Notes: generated by a model not told the origin, from the sequence alone. Shown: positions 32,747 to 41,467, numbered from the stretch's first letter. The stretch is DNA of 64,000 nucleotides from Gymnodinialimonas phycosphaerae (GCF_019195455.1 NZ_JAIMBW010000001.1:3872001-3936000), one strand, 5' to 3'. Numbers and translations are program-made.

Positions 32747-33949
32747 ATGCTGACGGGCAAGAGAGTTCTTTTGATCATCGGGGGCGGCATCGCGGCCTAC
32801 AAGTCGTTGGATTTGATCCGACGCCTGCGCGACGCGGGCGCTGTCGTCGTACCGGTCGTGACCCGTGCGGCGGAGGAATTCGTGACACCGTTGAGTGTGT
32901 CGGCGCTGGCCGCCCAAAAGGTCTACCGTGATCTGTTCGATCTGACCGACGAGGCCGAGATGGGGCATATCGAGTTGTCGCGCGCCGCAGATTTGGTGGT
33001 CGTGGCCCCCGCGACGGCGGATCTGATGGCGAAGATGGCGGGGGGGCATGCGAATGATCTGGCCTCGACGCTCTTGATGGCGACCGACAAGCGCGTGTTG
33101 ATCGCGCCGTCGATGAATGTGCGGATGTGGGAACATCCGGCGACCCAGAGAAACCTGGGCGTCTTGCAAGGCGATGGCGTGCTGGTCGTGGGGCCTGACG
33201 CGGGCAACATGGCCTGCGGCGAGTTTGGCCTCGGACGCATGGCGGAGGTGCCGGACATCATTGCAGCCGTCGGCGCGGCCTTGAGGGACGGTCCGCTGAA
33301 GGGGCGCCATGTGGTCGTGACATCCGGGCCGACCCATGAGCCGATTGATCCGGTGCGCTATATCGCCAACCGGTCGTCCGGGGCACAGGGGACGGCGATG
33401 GCGGCGGCGCTGCGCGATTTGGGCGCGCGGGTGACCTTTGTGACCGGCCCGGCGGATGTGCCGCCGCCGGCAGGGGTGGACGTTGTGCGGGTGCAGACAG
33501 CGCGCGAGATGGCGGCGGCGGTTCAGGCCACTCATCCAGCCGATGCGGCTGTCTTCGCAGCCGCAGTGGCCGATTGGCGGGTGGAGAATGCCAGCGGCTC
33601 GAAGATGAAGAAGGACGGTTCAGGGAAAGCGCCGGCCCTGGAATTCGCGGAGAACCCGGATATCCTTGCGGGCGTGTCTCAGATGGGGGCGGGAAGGCCC
33701 GGTTTGGTCGTGGGCTTCGCGGCGGAAACCGATGATGTGGTCGCCAATGCTACGGCGAAGCGTTTGCGCAAGGGCTGTGATTGGATCGTGGCCAACGATG
33801 TCTCGGCCGAGACGGGCATCATGGGCGGTGATGAGAATGCGATCGTGTTGATCGATGGTGACGGCGCGGACATCTGGCCTAGGTTGCCGAAGGCGGAAGT
33901 GGCCCGGCGGCTGGCCCTGCGTATCGCGGGAGCGATCGGTGCGGGTTGA
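32747..33949 (+). CDS. coaBC: Bifunctional phosphopantothenoylcysteine decarboxylase / phosphopantothenate-cysteine ligase
   Basis: 400 residues. The flavoprotein CoaC half starts MLTGKRVLLIIGGGIAAYKSLDLIRRL and includes the PSMNVRMW motif (APSMN type) and NMACGEFGLGRM with the substrate-recognition Cys. The CoaB half starts at VVVTSGPTHEPIDPVRYIANRSSG and has AAAVADWRV. Together they make 4'-phosphopantetheine for coenzyme A. ATG at 32747 is preceded by a G-rich stretch; an upstream ATG at 32723 is possible. coaBC-dut is a common order in alphaproteobacteria. Confidence 0.93.
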   Translation: MLTGKRVLLIIGGGIAAYKSLDLIRRLRDAGAVVVPVVTRAAEEFVTPLSVSALAAQKVYRDLFDLTDEAEMGHIELSRAADLVVVAPATADLMAKMAGGHANDLASTLLMATDKRVLIAPSMNVRMWEHPATQRNLGVLQGDGVLVVGPDAGNMACGEFGLGRMAEVPDIIAAVGAALRDGPLKGRHVVVTSGPTHEPIDPVRYIANRSSGAQGTAMAAALRDLGARVTFVTGPADVPPPAGVDVVRVQTAREMAAAVQATHPADAAVFAAAVADWRVENASGSKMKKDGSGKAPALEFAENPDILAGVSQMGAGRPGLVVGFAAETDDVVANATAKRLRKGCDWIVANDVSAETGIMGGDENAIVLIDGDGADIWPRLPKAEVARRLALRIAGAIGAG

Positions 33950-33959
33950 GCGGGCAGGA

Positions 33960-33984
33960 TTGAGTTGTATTTGGCAAGATGAAG
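33960..33984 (+). repeat. Dispersed repeat, copy C (between coaBC and dut)
   Basis: 25 bases identical to the last 25 of copy A (core GTATTTGGCAAGATGAAG). It fills the whole gap between coaBC and dut. Its terminal AAG together with the following GAG forms AAGGAG, which is well placed as ribosome-binding site for dut. Confidence 0.85.
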
Positions 33985-33993
33985 GAGCGGTCG

Positions 33994-34449
33994 GTGGTGA
34001 TCGTTGAGGTGGTGCGAGAGGATTGGGCCGACGTCGGCGTCGCATTGCCCGAATATGCAACGGCAGGCGCGGCGGGTGCGGATCTGCGCGCGAATTTCGA
34101 GGATCGGCAAGGAATTGCCCTTGCACCCGGTGTACGGGCCCTGGTGCCCACGGGGCTGCGGGTGGCGATTGCGGAAGGGTTCGAGATGCAGATCAGGCCA
34201 CGATCCGGTTTGGCCTTGAAGCATGGCATCACGCTGGCCAATGCGCCCGGCACAATCGATGCCGATTATCGCGGCCCGCTTGGGGTGATCCTTGTGAACC
34301 TTGGGGCGGAGACTTTCGTGGTGGAACATGGCGCGCGGATTGCACAGGCGGTGGTGGCTCCGGTGGTGCAGGCGCGGTTCGAGGTGGTCGCGGCGTTGGA
34401 CACCACCGCGCGCGGCGGGGGCGGCTTCGGCTCTACGGGGACAGGCTGA
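33994..34449 (+). CDS. dut: dUTP diphosphatase (dUTPase)
   Basis: 151 residues with the five dUTPase motifs: [11 protein letters not shown] (motif 1), [12 protein letters not shown] (motif 2), [17 protein letters not shown] (motif 3), [11 protein letters not shown] (motif 4) and the C-terminal GGGGFGSTG (motif 5). It hydrolyses dUTP to dUMP and keeps uracil out of DNA. GTG at 33994 has AAGGAG six bases upstream; the ATG at 33979 lies inside the dispersed repeat and would add five residues. The stop overlaps the moeB ATG (TGATG). Confidence 0.93.
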   Translation: MVIVEVVREDWADVGVALPEYATAGAAGADLRANFEDRQGIALAPGVRALVPTGLRVAIAEGFEMQIRPRSGLALKHGITLANAPGTIDADYRGPLGVILVNLGAETFVVEHGARIAQAVVAPVVQARFEVVAALDTTARGGGGFGSTGTG

Positions 34450-35501
34450 TGCTGTTTGTGCTGCTTCTGGCGGGGGCTCTTTGGGGGCTTGGCCACTTGA
34501 TGAAAGTGCCGATCGCGGCGAGGCTGAACATTTTGGGGCTGCTTTACGTAGCGGTTCTGGCGGTGCAGCTGGCGTTGCCGGATGGGCATCCGGTGCGCGC
34601 CTTGACCGGAGGCTCGGTCGCGCTTTGGTTGCTTTTGGGCGCGGGTCTTGCGCTGGTCTTGGCGTATCGCGCCGTGCTGGTGCGCCTGAAAGGCCGGGCC
34701 GAGGGGATCGAAGCGGCACGGGACGCAGAGGCCCCGGCGACGGCTGGCCCGTTTCTTGATGTCGAATTGGAGCGCTACGCGCGCCACATCACCTTGCCGG
34801 ACATCGGCGGAGGCGGCCAGTTGGCGCTGAAGAACGCCAGTGTTCTGGTCATTGGTGCCGGGGGGCTTGGGTCCCCGGTATTGCTGTATCTCGCGGCGGC
34901 GGGTGTTGGGCGGATCGGTGTGATTGACGACGACACGGTCAGCCTGTCGAACTTGCAGCGGCAGGTGATCCACACCGATGCGCACTGTGATATGCCCAAG
35001 GTGTTCTCGGCAGAGATCGCGATGAAAGCGCTTAACCCTCACGTGGATGTGCGGCCCTATAACCGGGCCCTGACGGCGCAAATCGCCGAGGGGCTGTTTG
35101 CCGAGTATGACCTGATCGTCGACGGCACCGACAGTTTTGCCGTGCGCGATATGGTGAACCGTGCTGCTGTGGCGGCGGGCCGCCCCGTGATCGCCGGGGC
35201 GATCTCGGCTTGGGAGGGGCAGGTGACGCTTTATGATCCCGCCGATGGCGCGCCCTGCATGGCGTGTGTGTTCCCCGACGCGCCCGCGCCGGGGCTGTCG
35301 GCGACCTGTGCCGAGGCCGGTGTCGTGGGCGCGCTGCCGGGCATTATCGGATCGATGATGGCGCTGGAGGTCGTCAAGGAGATCACGGGTGCCGGCGAAG
35401 GCCTGCGGGGGCGGATGCTGATCTACGATGCATTGCACGTCGAAGCGCGGGTGATTGCTGTGCAGCGCCGTGCTGATTGCGCGGTTTGTGGCGCCGATTA
35501 G
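34449..35501 (+). CDS. moeB: ThiF/MoeB/HesA family adenylyltransferase with N-terminal membrane helices
   Basis: 350 residues. The first 80 contain about three hydrophobic segments, an addition of about 100 residues compared with E. coli MoeB. The catalytic domain begins near 100 with LERYARHITLPDIGGGGQ and has the nucleotide loop VIGAGGLGSP, DDDTVSLSNLQRQ, the TCAEAGVVG cysteine region and two zinc CxxC pairs (PCMAC, DCAVC). It adenylates the C-terminal glycine of MoaD or ThiS-type sulfur carriers. The helices imply membrane attachment, a layout I associate with Rhodobacterales homologues. Coupled to dut. Confidence 0.82.
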   Translation: MLFVLLLAGALWGLGHLMKVPIAARLNILGLLYVAVLAVQLALPDGHPVRALTGGSVALWLLLGAGLALVLAYRAVLVRLKGRAEGIEAARDAEAPATAGPFLDVELERYARHITLPDIGGGGQLALKNASVLVIGAGGLGSPVLLYLAAAGVGRIGVIDDDTVSLSNLQRQVIHTDAHCDMPKVFSAEIAMKALNPHVDVRPYNRALTAQIAEGLFAEYDLIVDGTDSFAVRDMVNRAAVAAGRPVIAGAISAWEGQVTLYDPADGAPCMACVFPDAPAPGLSATCAEAGVVGALPGIIGSMMALEVVKEITGAGEGLRGRMLIYDALHVEARVIAVQRRADCAVCGAD

Positions 35502-35567
35502 CGGCGCGAGGGCTGGACGGCGCGCGTGGGCACGCCATACTGGCGCAAAACCTCAGGGAGCTTCCAC

Positions 35568-36356
35568 ATGACTCGTTTTCTCGCCGCGGCATTGGCCGCA
35601 ATTGTGCCCTTCACCGCCGCCGCCGATGGGCATTTGCCTGACCTCGGGGGCCAGGAAATCGTCGTTGTCACGGAGAACGCCTATCCGCCGTTGCAGTTCA
35701 TCGACCCGGTCTCGGGCCTGGCCATCGGATGGGAATATGACGCGCTGGAGATCCTGGCAGAGCGGCTGAATTTCACCCCGGTGATCGAGAATATCAGCTG
35801 GGACGCGATGATCCCTGCCGTCTCGGGCGGGCAATTCGACATGGGCATGACGGGCATCACGATCCGTGAGGATCGCGACGAATTGGTCGATTTTTCCGTG
35901 CCTTATATGGTCAGCCAGATGCGGATGCTGGTCTCGGCTGACGAGACGCGCTTCGCCACGGCCGAGGAATTCGCTGCTGACGAGGATCTTCTGATCGGCA
36001 CCCAAGCGGGCACGACGCCGTTCTACGTCGGCGTCTATGATGTGCTGGACGGTGATGAGGCGAACCCCCGCCTTGTCCTGCTGGAGACCATTCCGGGCGC
36101 CATTCAAGCGCTGCTGACCGGGGACGTGGATATGGTGCTGGCCGACAGCGCGGGAGGGCAAGGCTACGTCAGCGCCAACCCCGACCGTCTGCAAATGATC
36201 GGAGAGCCGTTGGGCACAGAGGAATTCGGCTTCATCTTCCCCAATGACAGTGACCTGGTCGCGGCCATAGATGCGGGCCTGGAAGACATGCGGGCCGATG
36301 GCACGCTGGAAGCGCTCGACCAGCGCTGGTTCGTTGACTACGCCCTTGGCCAATAA
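35568..36356 (+). CDS. Polar amino-acid ABC transporter, periplasmic binding protein
   Basis: 262 residues with a signal peptide (cleavage near AAA/DG). Type II binding-protein fold: VVVTENAYPPLQFIDPVSGLAIGWEYDALEILAERL, then FDMGMTGITIREDRDELVDFSVPYM, the classical SBP_bac_3 pattern, ending ALDQRWFVDY. Likely binds a polar amino acid or opine. AGGGAG at 35555-35560 precedes the ATG. A strong hairpin separates it from the permease gene. No ATPase gene accompanies the pair. Confidence 0.88.
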   Translation: MTRFLAAALAAIVPFTAAADGHLPDLGGQEIVVVTENAYPPLQFIDPVSGLAIGWEYDALEILAERLNFTPVIENISWDAMIPAVSGGQFDMGMTGITIREDRDELVDFSVPYMVSQMRMLVSADETRFATAEEFAADEDLLIGTQAGTTPFYVGVYDVLDGDEANPRLVLLETIPGAIQALLTGDVDMVLADSAGGQGYVSANPDRLQMIGEPLGTEEFGFIFPNDSDLVAAIDAGLEDMRADGTLEALDQRWFVDYALGQ

Positions 36357-36365
36357 CCCGAAACG

Positions 36366-36391
36366 GGCGCGCCGGGGTCCCTTGGCGCGCC
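36366..36391 (+). other. Hairpin between ABC receptor and permease genes
   Basis: GGCGCGCC (36366-36373) and a second GGCGCGCC (36384-36391) form an 8-bp stem around a 10-base loop, followed by GCTTTTG. The short T-run makes it a partial-terminator candidate that would keep receptor mRNA in excess over permease mRNA. Confidence 0.5.
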
Positions 36392-36398
36392 GCTTTTG

Positions 36399-37196
36399 AT
36401 GCTTTCACGCTCTCCCCGAGACACTGATTTTCCGTGGTGGCTGGTCGCTCTGGTCGGCTTGGGCCTCTATGCGGGCTGGCAGCTGTGGACCAGCGAAATC
36501 TATTGGCAGGTGCTGACGACATTGCGGCGGGGCATCTGGATCACCGTGATCGTGACGCTTGTGGGCTTCGCGACGGCAAGCCTTATGGGACTGGGCCTCG
36601 CGCTGATGAGCCTGTCGCGCAGCCTGTTCCTGCGCCAGGTTGCGCGCTTCTATATCGAGGTCGTACGCGGCGTGCCGATCATTGTCCTACTGCTTTACGT
36701 GGCCTTCGTGTTCGCGCCGGGGGTGGTTGTGGCCTATAATTGGGCGGCGGAAATCGTGGGGCTGGATCCCATAAGAACAAGGGATTTTCCGTTGCTCTGG
36801 CGCGCGGTGATTGCGCTGGCCGTGGGCTATTCCGCTTTCATCGCCGAGGTCTTCCGTGCCGGGTTGCAGTCGGTGGACCCAGGCCAGATCGAGGCCGCGA
36901 ATGCCTTGGGCCTCAACCGCTGGAACCGGTTCCGGCACATCATCTTCCCCCAGGCGATCCGCACGATCCTACCGCCTTTGGGCAACGATTTCGTGGCGAT
37001 GGTGAAGGATTCGTCCTTGGTGTCGGTTCTGGGCGTGTTGGACGTGACGCAGTTAGGCAAGGTCACGGCGGCGTCGAATTTCCGCTATTTTGAGACCTAC
37101 AACGTCGTGGCGCTGATCTACCTGTCGATCACAGTCACCCTCTCGATCCTGCTGCGGCGGATGGAACAGAAGATGCGCCAAGGGGGTCGGAGGTAG
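36399..37196 (+). CDS. Polar amino-acid ABC transporter permease (HisM/GlnP type)
   Basis: 265 residues with about five transmembrane helices. The HisM-family EAA loop is EAANALGLNRWNRFRHIIFPQAIRTILPPLGN, the contact for an ABC ATPase, and FYIEVVRGVPIIVLLLY is the typical early motif. ATG at 36399 follows a TTG in frame. It works with the receptor at 35568-36356; the ATPase and perhaps a second permease must be encoded elsewhere. The dispersed repeat at 37227 lies just after it. Confidence 0.88.
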   Translation: MLSRSPRDTDFPWWLVALVGLGLYAGWQLWTSEIYWQVLTTLRRGIWITVIVTLVGFATASLMGLGLALMSLSRSLFLRQVARFYIEVVRGVPIIVLLLYVAFVFAPGVVVAYNWAAEIVGLDPIRTRDFPLLWRAVIALAVGYSAFIAEVFRAGLQSVDPGQIEAANALGLNRWNRFRHIIFPQAIRTILPPLGNDFVAMVKDSSLVSVLGVLDVTQLGKVTAASNFRYFETYNVVALIYLSITVTLSILLRRMEQKMRQGGRR

Positions 37197-37226
37197 GGCT
37201 GGCGGCACGAACTGTGGTGAAGCAAC

Positions 37227-37274
37227 GGGGGGCCAGCCCCCCGAACCCCCCGGCATTTTCGTGGAACAAAGATG
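37227..37274 (+). repeat. Dispersed repeat with GC-rich palindromic head
   Basis: GGGGGGC and GCCCCCC (37227-37233, 37236-37242) form a hairpin. They are followed by GAACCCCCCGGC and the tail ATTTTCGTGGAACAAAGATG. The tail aligns with the in-gene segment of xdhA at 61235-61266 and more distantly with GTATTTGGCAAGATGAAG of the other copies. It ends 54 bases before the oligopeptidase ATG. Confidence 0.65.
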
Positions 37275-37328
37275 GGGGGTGTTGCGGCGGAAGATCGGGG
37301 CTATCTCTGTCGTAAAGGAGATTTCACG

Positions 37329-39347
37329 ATGACAAATGCTCTGCTGGAGACTTGGGAAACACCGTTCGGGATGCCACCGTTCGAGCGGATCGGGGACGCG
37401 GATTTCGGCCCCGCGCTGGACGCCGCCCTGGATGAGGGGCGCGCGCGGATCGCGGCGATTGCCGATCAGGACGCCGCGCCGACGTTTGAGAATACCGTGG
37501 AAGCGCTGGAGCTGGCCGATGCGTTGCTGGATCGTGTCGCGGGGGTCTTCTTCAACCTTGCAGGCGCCGATGCAACGCCGGAACGCGAGGCGTTGCAGCG
37601 CGATTACGCGCCGAAGTTTGCCGCGTACTCCTCGGAAATCACCAACAATACCATGTTGTTCGCACGCATTGATGACTTGTGGGCGCGCCGTGATGCACTT
37701 GGCCTGAACGCCGAGCAGGCGCGGGTGTTGCACCTGACGCACCGCTCCTTTGTCCGCTCGGGCGCGGCGCTGGAGGGCGTGAAAGGCGCGCGGTTGACGG
37801 AGGTGAAATCTCGGTTGGCGGTGCTTGGGACGGCGTTCATGCAGAACCTTCTGGCGGATGAGCGCGCGTGGTTCATGGAACTGTCGGAGGATGACTTGGA
37901 AGGCCTGCCGGATTTCGTCATCGATGCCGCCCGCGCGGCGGGCGAAGAGAAGGGCGTGGATGGCCCCGTGGTAACACTGTCGCGGTCGTTGATCGTGCCG
38001 TTCTTGCAGTTTTCCCCGCGCCGGGACCTGCGCGAAAAGGCCTACCGTGCCTGGGGCGCGCGGGGGGCGAACGGGGGCGAGACGGATAACCTCGGGATTG
38101 CCGCAGAGACGCTGGCTTTGCGTGAAGAGCGGGCCAAGTTGTTGGGGTACAAGGATTTTGCGGCCTACAAGCTGGAAACCGAAATGGCTGGATCAGCGGA
38201 TGCGGTCCGCGAGTTGCTGATGGCTGTGTGGGAGCCCGCGAAGGCGCAGGCCGAGGCGGACAGCGAGAAATTGGCCGCCATGATGGCAGAGGACGGGGTG
38301 AATGGCCCGTTGGAGCCCTGGGATTGGCGCTACTATTCCGAGAAACGCCGCAAGGCCGAACATGACCTGGATGAGGCGGCGTTGAAGCCTTACCTGTCGC
38401 TTGATGCGATGATCGCTGCCGCGTTTGACTGTGCGAACCGGTTGTTCGGGCTGGAATTCGAGCCGCTCGACATCCCCCTCTACCATTCCGACGCAAGGGC
38501 CTGGGAGGTCACGCGTGACGGCCAGCATGTAGCTGTTTTCATTGGGGATTATTTCGCCCGTGGATCAAAGCGGTCGGGGGCTTGGTGCTCTGCCATGCGG
38601 TCCCAGAAGAAGCTGGGGGGCGATACGCGGCCCATCGTCGTGAACGTGTGCAACTTCGCCAAGGGCCAGCCTGCGCTGCTGTCATATGACGATGCGCGGA
38701 CGCTGTTTCACGAGTTCGGCCATGCACTGCACCAGATGCTTTCAGACGTCACCTATGGCTCGATTTCCGGCACGTCCGTCGCGCGGGACTTCGTGGAATT
38801 GCCAAGCCAATTGTATGAGCACTGGCTGGAAGTCCCTGAAGTCCTTGAGAAATTCGCCGTTCATGTGGAGACCGGAGAGCCGATGCCCAAGGCGCTGTTG
38901 GAGCGTCTTCTGGCCGCGCAGACCTATGACATGGGTTTTTCCACGGTCGAATATGTCGCCTCTGCCCTTGTGGATCTGGATTTTCACGACGGCAGCGCGA
39001 CCGACAACCCCATGGAATCGCAGAGACAAACGCTAGAGCGATTGGGGATGCCCCACGCGATCGAGATGCGGCACCGGACGCCGCAGTTTGCCCACGTATT
39101 CGCCGGTGACGGCTATTCCAGCGGGTATTACAGCTACATGTGGTCTGAAGTGATGGACGCCGACGCTTTCGCAGCGTTCGAGGAAGCGGGTGGGGCGTTC
39201 GACCCAGAGCTGGCCAAGTCCCTGGAGACGAACATTCTTTCGGCAGGTGGCAGCCAAGAGGCAGACGTGCTTTACAAAGCATTCCGGGGCCGGATGCCGG
39301 GGGTGGAGGCGCTGCTGAAGGGGCGTGGATTGGACAAGGTCGCGTGA
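37329..39347 (+). CDS. M3 family oligopeptidase A / dipeptidyl carboxypeptidase-like
   Basis: 672 residues. The thermolysin-like zinc site is FHEFGHALHQM with the third ligand Glu about 25 residues later in FVELPSQL. Further family blocks are GDYFARGSKRSGAW and GDGYSSGYYSYMWSEV. It degrades short peptides in the cytoplasm, such as cleaved signal peptides. Length matches PrlC/Dcp members (about 680). AAAGGAG lies before the ATG. It is flanked on both sides by short repeats (37227-37274 and 39366-39390). Confidence 0.92.
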   Translation: MTNALLETWETPFGMPPFERIGDADFGPALDAALDEGRARIAAIADQDAAPTFENTVEALELADALLDRVAGVFFNLAGADATPEREALQRDYAPKFAAYSSEITNNTMLFARIDDLWARRDALGLNAEQARVLHLTHRSFVRSGAALEGVKGARLTEVKSRLAVLGTAFMQNLLADERAWFMELSEDDLEGLPDFVIDAARAAGEEKGVDGPVVTLSRSLIVPFLQFSPRRDLREKAYRAWGARGANGGETDNLGIAAETLALREERAKLLGYKDFAAYKLETEMAGSADAVRELLMAVWEPAKAQAEADSEKLAAMMAEDGVNGPLEPWDWRYYSEKRRKAEHDLDEAALKPYLSLDAMIAAAFDCANRLFGLEFEPLDIPLYHSDARAWEVTRDGQHVAVFIGDYFARGSKRSGAWCSAMRSQKKLGGDTRPIVVNVCNFAKGQPALLSYDDARTLFHEFGHALHQMLSDVTYGSISGTSVARDFVELPSQLYEHWLEVPEVLEKFAVHVETGEPMPKALLERLLAAQTYDMGFSTVEYVASALVDLDFHDGSATDNPMESQRQTLERLGMPHAIEMRHRTPQFAHVFAGDGYSSGYYSYMWSEVMDADAFAAFEEAGGAFDPELAKSLETNILSAGGSQEADVLYKAFRGRMPGVEALLKGRGLDKVA

Positions 39348-39365
39348 GGTAGCTGACGCTTGATA

Positions 39366-39390
39366 AGGCCGGGCTGAAGCCCGGTCTACG
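39366..39390 (+). repeat. Short hairpin repeat, GGCCGGGCTGAAGCCCGGTC type
   Basis: The inverted arms CCGGGCT and AGCCCGG around GA form a stable stem 20 bases after the oligopeptidase stop. The end GCCCGGTCTACG is shared with 41578-41600. Sequences of the form CCGGGCTTCAGCCCGG are common intergenic elements in many bacteria. Confidence 0.6.
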
Positions 39391-39407
39391 GGGCGCGGGG
39401 TATATCA

Positions 39408-39830
39408 ATGGTATATCAATTCGCAATTGTCGCGCTGGCCGTCGCCGCACTTGGGGCGCCGATCGCGGCACAACAGACCCCTTACGACGGGTTCCCCGCG
39501 GAGGTGGCCGAAGGCGATGGTGGTGCGTGTCGGCGGCTGGTGATCGCGCAGGCCATTGCGCGGTTAGATGGCACAAGCCCTCTCGGCGCGTTCGCCAGCG
39601 TGGAAGCCATCATGGCCGACATCTTGGGCGGGCCAGAATTCGAGGCGGCGGGGTGCGATCCAGATTATCGGTTCGAGGTGCTGGCCTGCGCGAGCATCGA
39701 TGATCCGACGTTGACCCATATCGTCCCGCGCGGCGTGGTCGTGGCAACTGTGCCGGAGCGTATTGCGCTGATGCGCTTCTGCCTGGACCGGGCGGCGGCC
39801 GGTGGCTTGAAGCCAGGGGCGCGGCCCTAA
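39408..39830 (+). CDS. Small exported hypothetical protein
   Basis: 140 residues with a signal peptide (cleavage near IAA/QQ). The mature part has four cysteines (GACRRL, AGCDPD, LACASI, RFCLDR) that could form two disulfides. Family not recognised. The ATG lies at the junction of a perfect 10-base direct repeat (GTATATCAAT at 39400-39409 and 39411-39420), and no clear ribosome-binding site is present. It ends 4 bases into the oppositely oriented SH3 gene. Confidence 0.65.
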   Translation: MVYQFAIVALAVAALGAPIAAQQTPYDGFPAEVAEGDGGACRRLVIAQAIARLDGTSPLGAFASVEAIMADILGGPEFEAAGCDPDYRFEVLACASIDDPTLTHIVPRGVVVATVPERIALMRFCLDRAAAGGLKPGARP

Positions 39831-40351
39831 TCGAAGACCTCGCCGGGTTCGACACCCCAAAGCGCGTTGGCGTCGACCCAGCCCTGATAGCCGCCGACTT
39901 CCAACAAGCACCAATCGGGGATGCACTCCTCCAGGTGTCCGGTCACGCCGACCTCGGCATGGGCACGAATGTTGGAGCCTGCGTCAGGGCGCGCGTAGAG
40001 TGGCAGCATGTCGGCCTCGACAATGGCGGAGCGCTCACCCGACAAGAGCGAGTAGTGCATCCAGCCGCCCGCGCCGTCGCGGTCGACCACGCGGCGCCAG
40101 TGGCCGTGTTCGGCCACGATCATCATCGGCATGTGTCGGCGGGTGAACACCCAATCGATGCGGTGGGACCGCGAGGGGCCGCGGCGGGCATTGCCCTCGG
40201 ACGCGCGCATAGTGACGTAGCGCGGCAGGGGAAAGCCGGTCACGGGGCCGACACGCGCCTGAGAGGCAGCGTCCGGGGCCTCTGTCTGGGCTGTGGCGGG
40301 CGCGGCTGTCGCCGCGAACAGGGCGAATAGGCCGATCAGAATGATCCGCAT
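39827..40351 (-). CDS. Exported SH3-domain protein
   Basis: 174 residues with a signal peptide (cleavage near ATA/QT). Two SH3_4-type repeats follow: one around PRYVTMRASEGNARRGPSRSHRIDWVF and one around DMLPLYARPDAGSNIRAHAEVGVTGHLEECIPDWCLLEVGGYQGWV. Such proteins bind cell-wall peptides or other ligands in the periplasm, often called SH3 type 3 or YgiM-like. ATG at 40351 has GAGG 8 bases upstream. It diverges from the dehydrogenase gene at 40481. Confidence 0.85.
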   Translation of the reverse strand: MRIILIGLFALFAATAAPATAQTEAPDAASQARVGPVTGFPLPRYVTMRASEGNARRGPSRSHRIDWVFTRRHMPMMIVAEHGHWRRVVDRDGAGGWMHYSLLSGERSAIVEADMLPLYARPDAGSNIRAHAEVGVTGHLEECIPDWCLLEVGGYQGWVDANALWGVEPGEVFD

Positions 40352-40480
40352 TGGTACTGCCTCAATCCTTGGCCGATGGCGGCCTGACGTGTCCTCAATC
40401 GTTCCCGTGATCTTGCGCCTCGGGTAACGATGGGAGAGTGTCATGGGAACAGGCAAAAATCCACAAGACGGAGTCCTCAG

Positions 40481-41467
40481 ATGCCATCTCAGCGATTAAG
40501 TGTTGTCGTTACGCGACGGTTACCCGAAGCCGTCGAGACGCGGATGAGCGAATTGTTCAACGTGGAGCTGCGCGAGGAAGACCGCCCGTTGACCCGCGAC
40601 GAATTGGTGGACGCCATGCGCCGCGCCGACGTGCTGGTGCCGTGCATCGCCGACAAGATCGACGGCGGCATGTTGGGGCAGGCAGGCGAGCGCCTGAAAC
40701 TGATCGCGAACTATGGCGCCGGGGTCGACCATGTCGATGTGGCCACCGCGCGCCAAAGGGGGATTCTGGTCAGCAATACGCCGGGCGTGATGACCGATGA
40801 CACGGCGGATATGGCGATGGCGCTGATCCTGAGCGTGCTGCGCCGGGTGCCGGAGGGCATGGCCGTGATGCAGCAGGGAAACTGGGCCGGGTGGGCCCCG
40901 ACGGCGTTCATGGGCGGTCGTGTCGGCGGCAAGCGGTTGGGTATTCTGGGCATGGGCCGGATCGGTCAGGCGGTGGCCAAGCGGGCGGCGGCCTTCGGAA
41001 TGCAGGTGCATTACCACAACCGGCGCAGGCTGCACGAGGACATCGAAAACGCACTGGAGGCGACGTATTGGGAAAGCCTCGACCAGATGATCGCGCGGAT
41101 GGATGTGATCAGCGTGAATTGCCCGCACACGCCGTCGACGTTCCATCTGATGAATGCGCGGCGTCTGAAGCTTATGAAACCGGAGGCGGTGATCGTGAAC
41201 ACCTCTCGTGGGGAGGTGATCGACGAGAACGCCTTGACTCGGATGCTGCGCGCCGGAGAGATCGCGGGCGCGGGTCTGGACGTGTTCGAGAAAGGGCGCG
41301 AGGTGAACCCACGGTTGCGGGAACTTCAGAACGTGGTGTTGCTGCCCCATATGGGGTCCGCCACCCGCGAGGGGCGGATCGAGATGGGGGAGAAAGTCCT
41401 GATCAATATCAAGACATTCGCGGATGGGCACCGACCGCCTGATCTGGTTGTGCCGAGTATGCTGTGA
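40481..41467 (+). CDS. D-2-hydroxyacid dehydrogenase (glyoxylate/hydroxypyruvate reductase-like)
   Basis: 328 residues. The catalytic domain contains LIANYGAGVDHVDVATARQRGILVSNTPGV. The Rossmann motif is GILGMGRIGQAVAKRAAAFGM and the active-site elements are NTSRGEVID and PHMGSAT. These fit NAD(P)H-dependent reductases of glyoxylate, hydroxypyruvate or similar 2-oxoacids. GGAG 8 bases before ATG supports the start. The stop overlaps the GTG of the downstream membrane protein (GTGA). Confidence 0.88.
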   Translation: MPSQRLSVVVTRRLPEAVETRMSELFNVELREEDRPLTRDELVDAMRRADVLVPCIADKIDGGMLGQAGERLKLIANYGAGVDHVDVATARQRGILVSNTPGVMTDDTADMAMALILSVLRRVPEGMAVMQQGNWAGWAPTAFMGGRVGGKRLGILGMGRIGQAVAKRAAAFGMQVHYHNRRRLHEDIENALEATYWESLDQMIARMDVISVNCPHTPSTFHLMNARRLKLMKPEAVIVNTSRGEVIDENALTRMLRAGEIAGAGLDVFEKGREVNPRLRELQNVVLLPHMGSATREGRIEMGEKVLINIKTFADGHRPPDLVVPSML

